NCBI GenBank assembly: GCA_009839405.1
Contig: VXPR01000290.1
Coordinates: forward strand, 1 to 5,878
From: Gammaproteobacteria bacterium
Lineage (GTDB): Bacteria > Pseudomonadota > Gammaproteobacteria > Pseudomonadales > Azotimanducaceae
Direction of reading: 5' to 3'
Length of the DNA: 5,878 bases
Part shown: positions 4,926 to 5,878 of the stretch, one piece after another
Numbering within the stretch: position 1 is the first letter of the stretch
Layout of the letters: each line of letters opens with the position of its first letter
Notes under the pieces: model-generated
The model's database searches: none
Seen by the model: the letters and a program-made list of their open reading frames with translations, nothing else
Told to the model about the DNA's origin: nothing
Translations under genes and position numbers: made by a program

Positions 4926-5171
4926 TTGCGTACCGTCAACATGCACGAGGCCAAAACGCACCTGTCGCGCCTGGTTAGGGATGCGGCGGCGGGGGAGCCG
5001 TTCGTCATCGCGCGCGCGGGCAAGCCGGTCGTCAAGGTCATTGCGGTGGACGCGCCAGATGCCGGGCGGTCGAGTCGGGTGGGGTTTCTCAAGGGCCAGA
5101 TCGTCGTGCCGGACGATTTCGACCACATGGGAAAGTCGGAGATTCAGCGCTTGTTCGAGGACGACCGGTGA
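4926..5171 (+). CDS. Phd/YefM-family antitoxin
   Basis: This 81-residue antitoxin pairs with the PIN toxin encoded next. Residues 1-45 match the Phd/YefM DNA-binding and dimer fold: VNMHEAKTHLSRLVRDAAAGEPFVIARAGKPVVKVIAV, with the typical AKTHLS helix and the I-A-R-x-G-K-P-V turn. The tail (about 50-81) has the pattern GFLKGQIVVPDDFDHMGKSEIQRLFEDD, as in antitoxins of this VapC-partner type; this acidic tail should wrap the toxin and mask its active site. The start is an unusual TTG at 4926, chosen because GGAG (4915-4918) lies 7 bases upstream. ATG at 4941 would remove the first five residues of the conserved N-terminal strand. The stop TGA at 5169-5171 overlaps the toxin start. The weak start codon should be offset by the good ribosome binding site. 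The protein is expected to repress the operon. Confidence 0.92.
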   Translation: MRTVNMHEAKTHLSRLVRDAAAGEPFVIARAGKPVVKVIAVDAPDAGRSSRVGFLKGQIVVPDDFDHMGKSEIQRLFEDDR

Positions 5172-5554
5172 AACTCCTTCTCGACACTCATCTGCTGCTC
5201 TGGGCAGCTGGAATGCCGGGGCGCCTTCCGCGCCGAGCGCGCACGATGATCGAACGCTCGGACTCGGAGCCAATGGTCAGTGCTGCTTCCCTGTGGGAAG
5301 TGGCGATCAAGGCTGGCCTCGGACGCGAGGACTTCCTAGTGGATGCAGCAATGCTGCGCCGGGGATTGCTGGAACATGGCTACACGGAGTTGCCGATAGG
5401 CGGCGCACACGCAACCGCGGTTGCCCGCCTCCCCGATATTCACAAGGACCCGTTCGACCGGCTTCTTGTGGCCCAGGCGCAAGTCGAGGGGATCACTCTC
5501 CTGACTACGGATGCCACCGTGGCCCGGTATCCGGGGCCGATCGTGCGACTTTAA
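5168..5554 (+). CDS. vapC: VapC-family PIN-domain toxin (ribonuclease)
   Basis: This 128-residue PIN-domain protein is the expected endoribonuclease toxin of a type II toxin-antitoxin pair and cleaves RNA with bound Mg/Mn ions. The four-acid active site is visible: Asp6 in MKLLLDTHLLLW, Glu44 in SAASLWEVAIK, Asp94 in HKDPFDRLLVAQA and Asp115 in LLTTDATVARYP. The DTHLLLW and DPFDRLLVAQA motifs point to the subgroup that pairs with Phd/YefM antitoxins, such as the gene upstream. The start is GTG at 5168, overlapping the antitoxin stop by 4 bases (GTGA), with GAGGA at 5157-5161 and a 6-base spacer; this couples toxin synthesis to antitoxin translation. The gene is full length with all catalytic residues, so it is probably active. 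Its RNA target cannot be read from sequence. Promoter control is shared with the antitoxin. Confidence 0.94.
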   Translation: MKLLLDTHLLLWAAGMPGRLPRRARTMIERSDSEPMVSAASLWEVAIKAGLGREDFLVDAAMLRRGLLEHGYTELPIGGAHATAVARLPDIHKDPFDRLLVAQAQVEGITLLTTDATVARYPGPIVRL

Positions 5555-5743
5555 GATGAGACGACGGCTCGCTTCCTCCCTTTAGGCCGACCGTCAGGAG
5601 GTTGCAGAGGCGGATCGTGGCCCGGCAGGCCGAGACTCGGCGGCCAAGAAGGACAGCGCGCCTCATAGCCATTAGGGGCAGCCGCGTCGATTGCTCGTGC
5701 GCGGCCCTGGCAGCTTGGTTGCCGTCGCCTTGACGCTTCCGCC
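5555..5743. other. Convergent intergenic region with a small palindrome
   Basis: The toxin gene and the minus-strand gene at the right edge converge here. A minus-strand frame (5505-5789) crosses the gap, but it overlaps both neighbours, is rich in Arg and Ala, and has no ribosome binding site I can defend. GCCGAG-A-CTCGGC (5629-5641) is a perfect inverted repeat with 6-bp arms and could act as a bidirectional 3'-end structure. No T-run accompanies it. Confidence 0.4.
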
Positions 5744-5878
5744 TCAGAACTCGAGCGCTGCCAGTTTCTGGAACTGCTCTTGCGCCCACGAGCGGACCTG
5801 GCGCACCAAGTCGTCTGGCGCCCGTGTTCGCACTTGAGCCAAGGGCAGGTTGGCCTGGCGGCCGTCGCCGTAGTAGGC
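5744..5878 (-). CDS. 3' end of an unrecognised gene (partial)
   Basis: Read on the minus strand, the frame is open from the right edge for 44 codons to a TGA at 5746-5744. The visible C-terminus begins AYYGDGRQANLPLAQVRTRA and continues into a probable amphipathic helix with VRSWAQEQFQKLAALEF at the end. The composition (balanced, soluble, with an amphipathic C-terminal helix) looks like true protein rather than a chance frame. The start lies outside the window, so length and start are unknown. I do not recognise the family and assign no function. It is convergent with the toxin gene. Confidence 0.5.
   Translation of the reverse strand, partial: AYYGDGRQANLPLAQVRTRAPDDLVRQVRSWAQEQFQKLAALEF

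Noticed and set aside
5505..5789. 94-residue minus-strand frame across the toxin end and the right gap
   Set aside because: It overlaps the end of the toxin gene and, in another frame, the better-looking partial gene ending at 5744.
1..5878. CRISPR array, tRNA/rRNA genes, complete insertion sequence or integron attC site
   Set aside because: No regularly spaced repeat array, no recognisable RNA gene, no transposase or integrase motif, and no paired attC core sites were seen.

Overview
The window is GC-rich bacterial chromosome with tightly packed genes on both strands. No rRNA, tRNA, CRISPR array, complete insertion sequence or phage gene is visible. The host cannot be fixed from this sequence. 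A secreted formylglycine-type sulfatase, a mARC-like MOSC protein, a Phd/VapC pair and a GC-rich intergenic hairpin cluster would suit a Verrucomicrobiota or Planctomycetota member. That is a guess from gene content, not from a marker gene.

Layout, left to right. (1) 1-255, plus strand: the 3' end of a gene that begins outside the window, possibly an APH-type phosphotransferase. (2) 256-559: no gene; a stem-loop and a short direct repeat. (3) 560-1353, minus strand: a two-gene operon of an AHSA1/SRPBCC protein followed by a cysteine-free ArsR-family repressor, overlapping as TGATG. Its promoter is flanked by two near-identical 16-bp inverted-repeat operators. (4) 1510-2331, minus strand: a mARC/YcbX-like MOSC protein without a ferredoxin domain. 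(5) 2332-2564: a divergent intergenic region with four GC-rich hairpins in a row. (6) 2565-3977, plus strand: an exported type I sulfatase with a complete active site. (7) 4049-4675, plus strand: a glutathione S-transferase-like protein. (8) 4676-4925: intergenic, with a long imperfect inverted repeat and the promoter of the next operon. (9) 4926-5554, plus strand: a Phd/YefM antitoxin and a VapC PIN-domain toxin, overlapping by 4 nt. (10) 5555-5743: no gene. (11) 5744-5878, minus strand: the 3' end of an unrecognised gene that enters from the right edge.

The genes do not form one pathway. There are two self-contained regulatory modules (AHSA1-ArsR and Phd-VapC) and three single metabolic genes (MOSC, sulfatase, GST). 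The best-supported non-coding signal is the pair of operators around the AHSA1-ArsR promoter; the most interesting unexplained ones are the hairpin cluster at 2416-2509 and the inverted repeat at 4761-4820. I see no evidence for a wholly new multi-gene system here.
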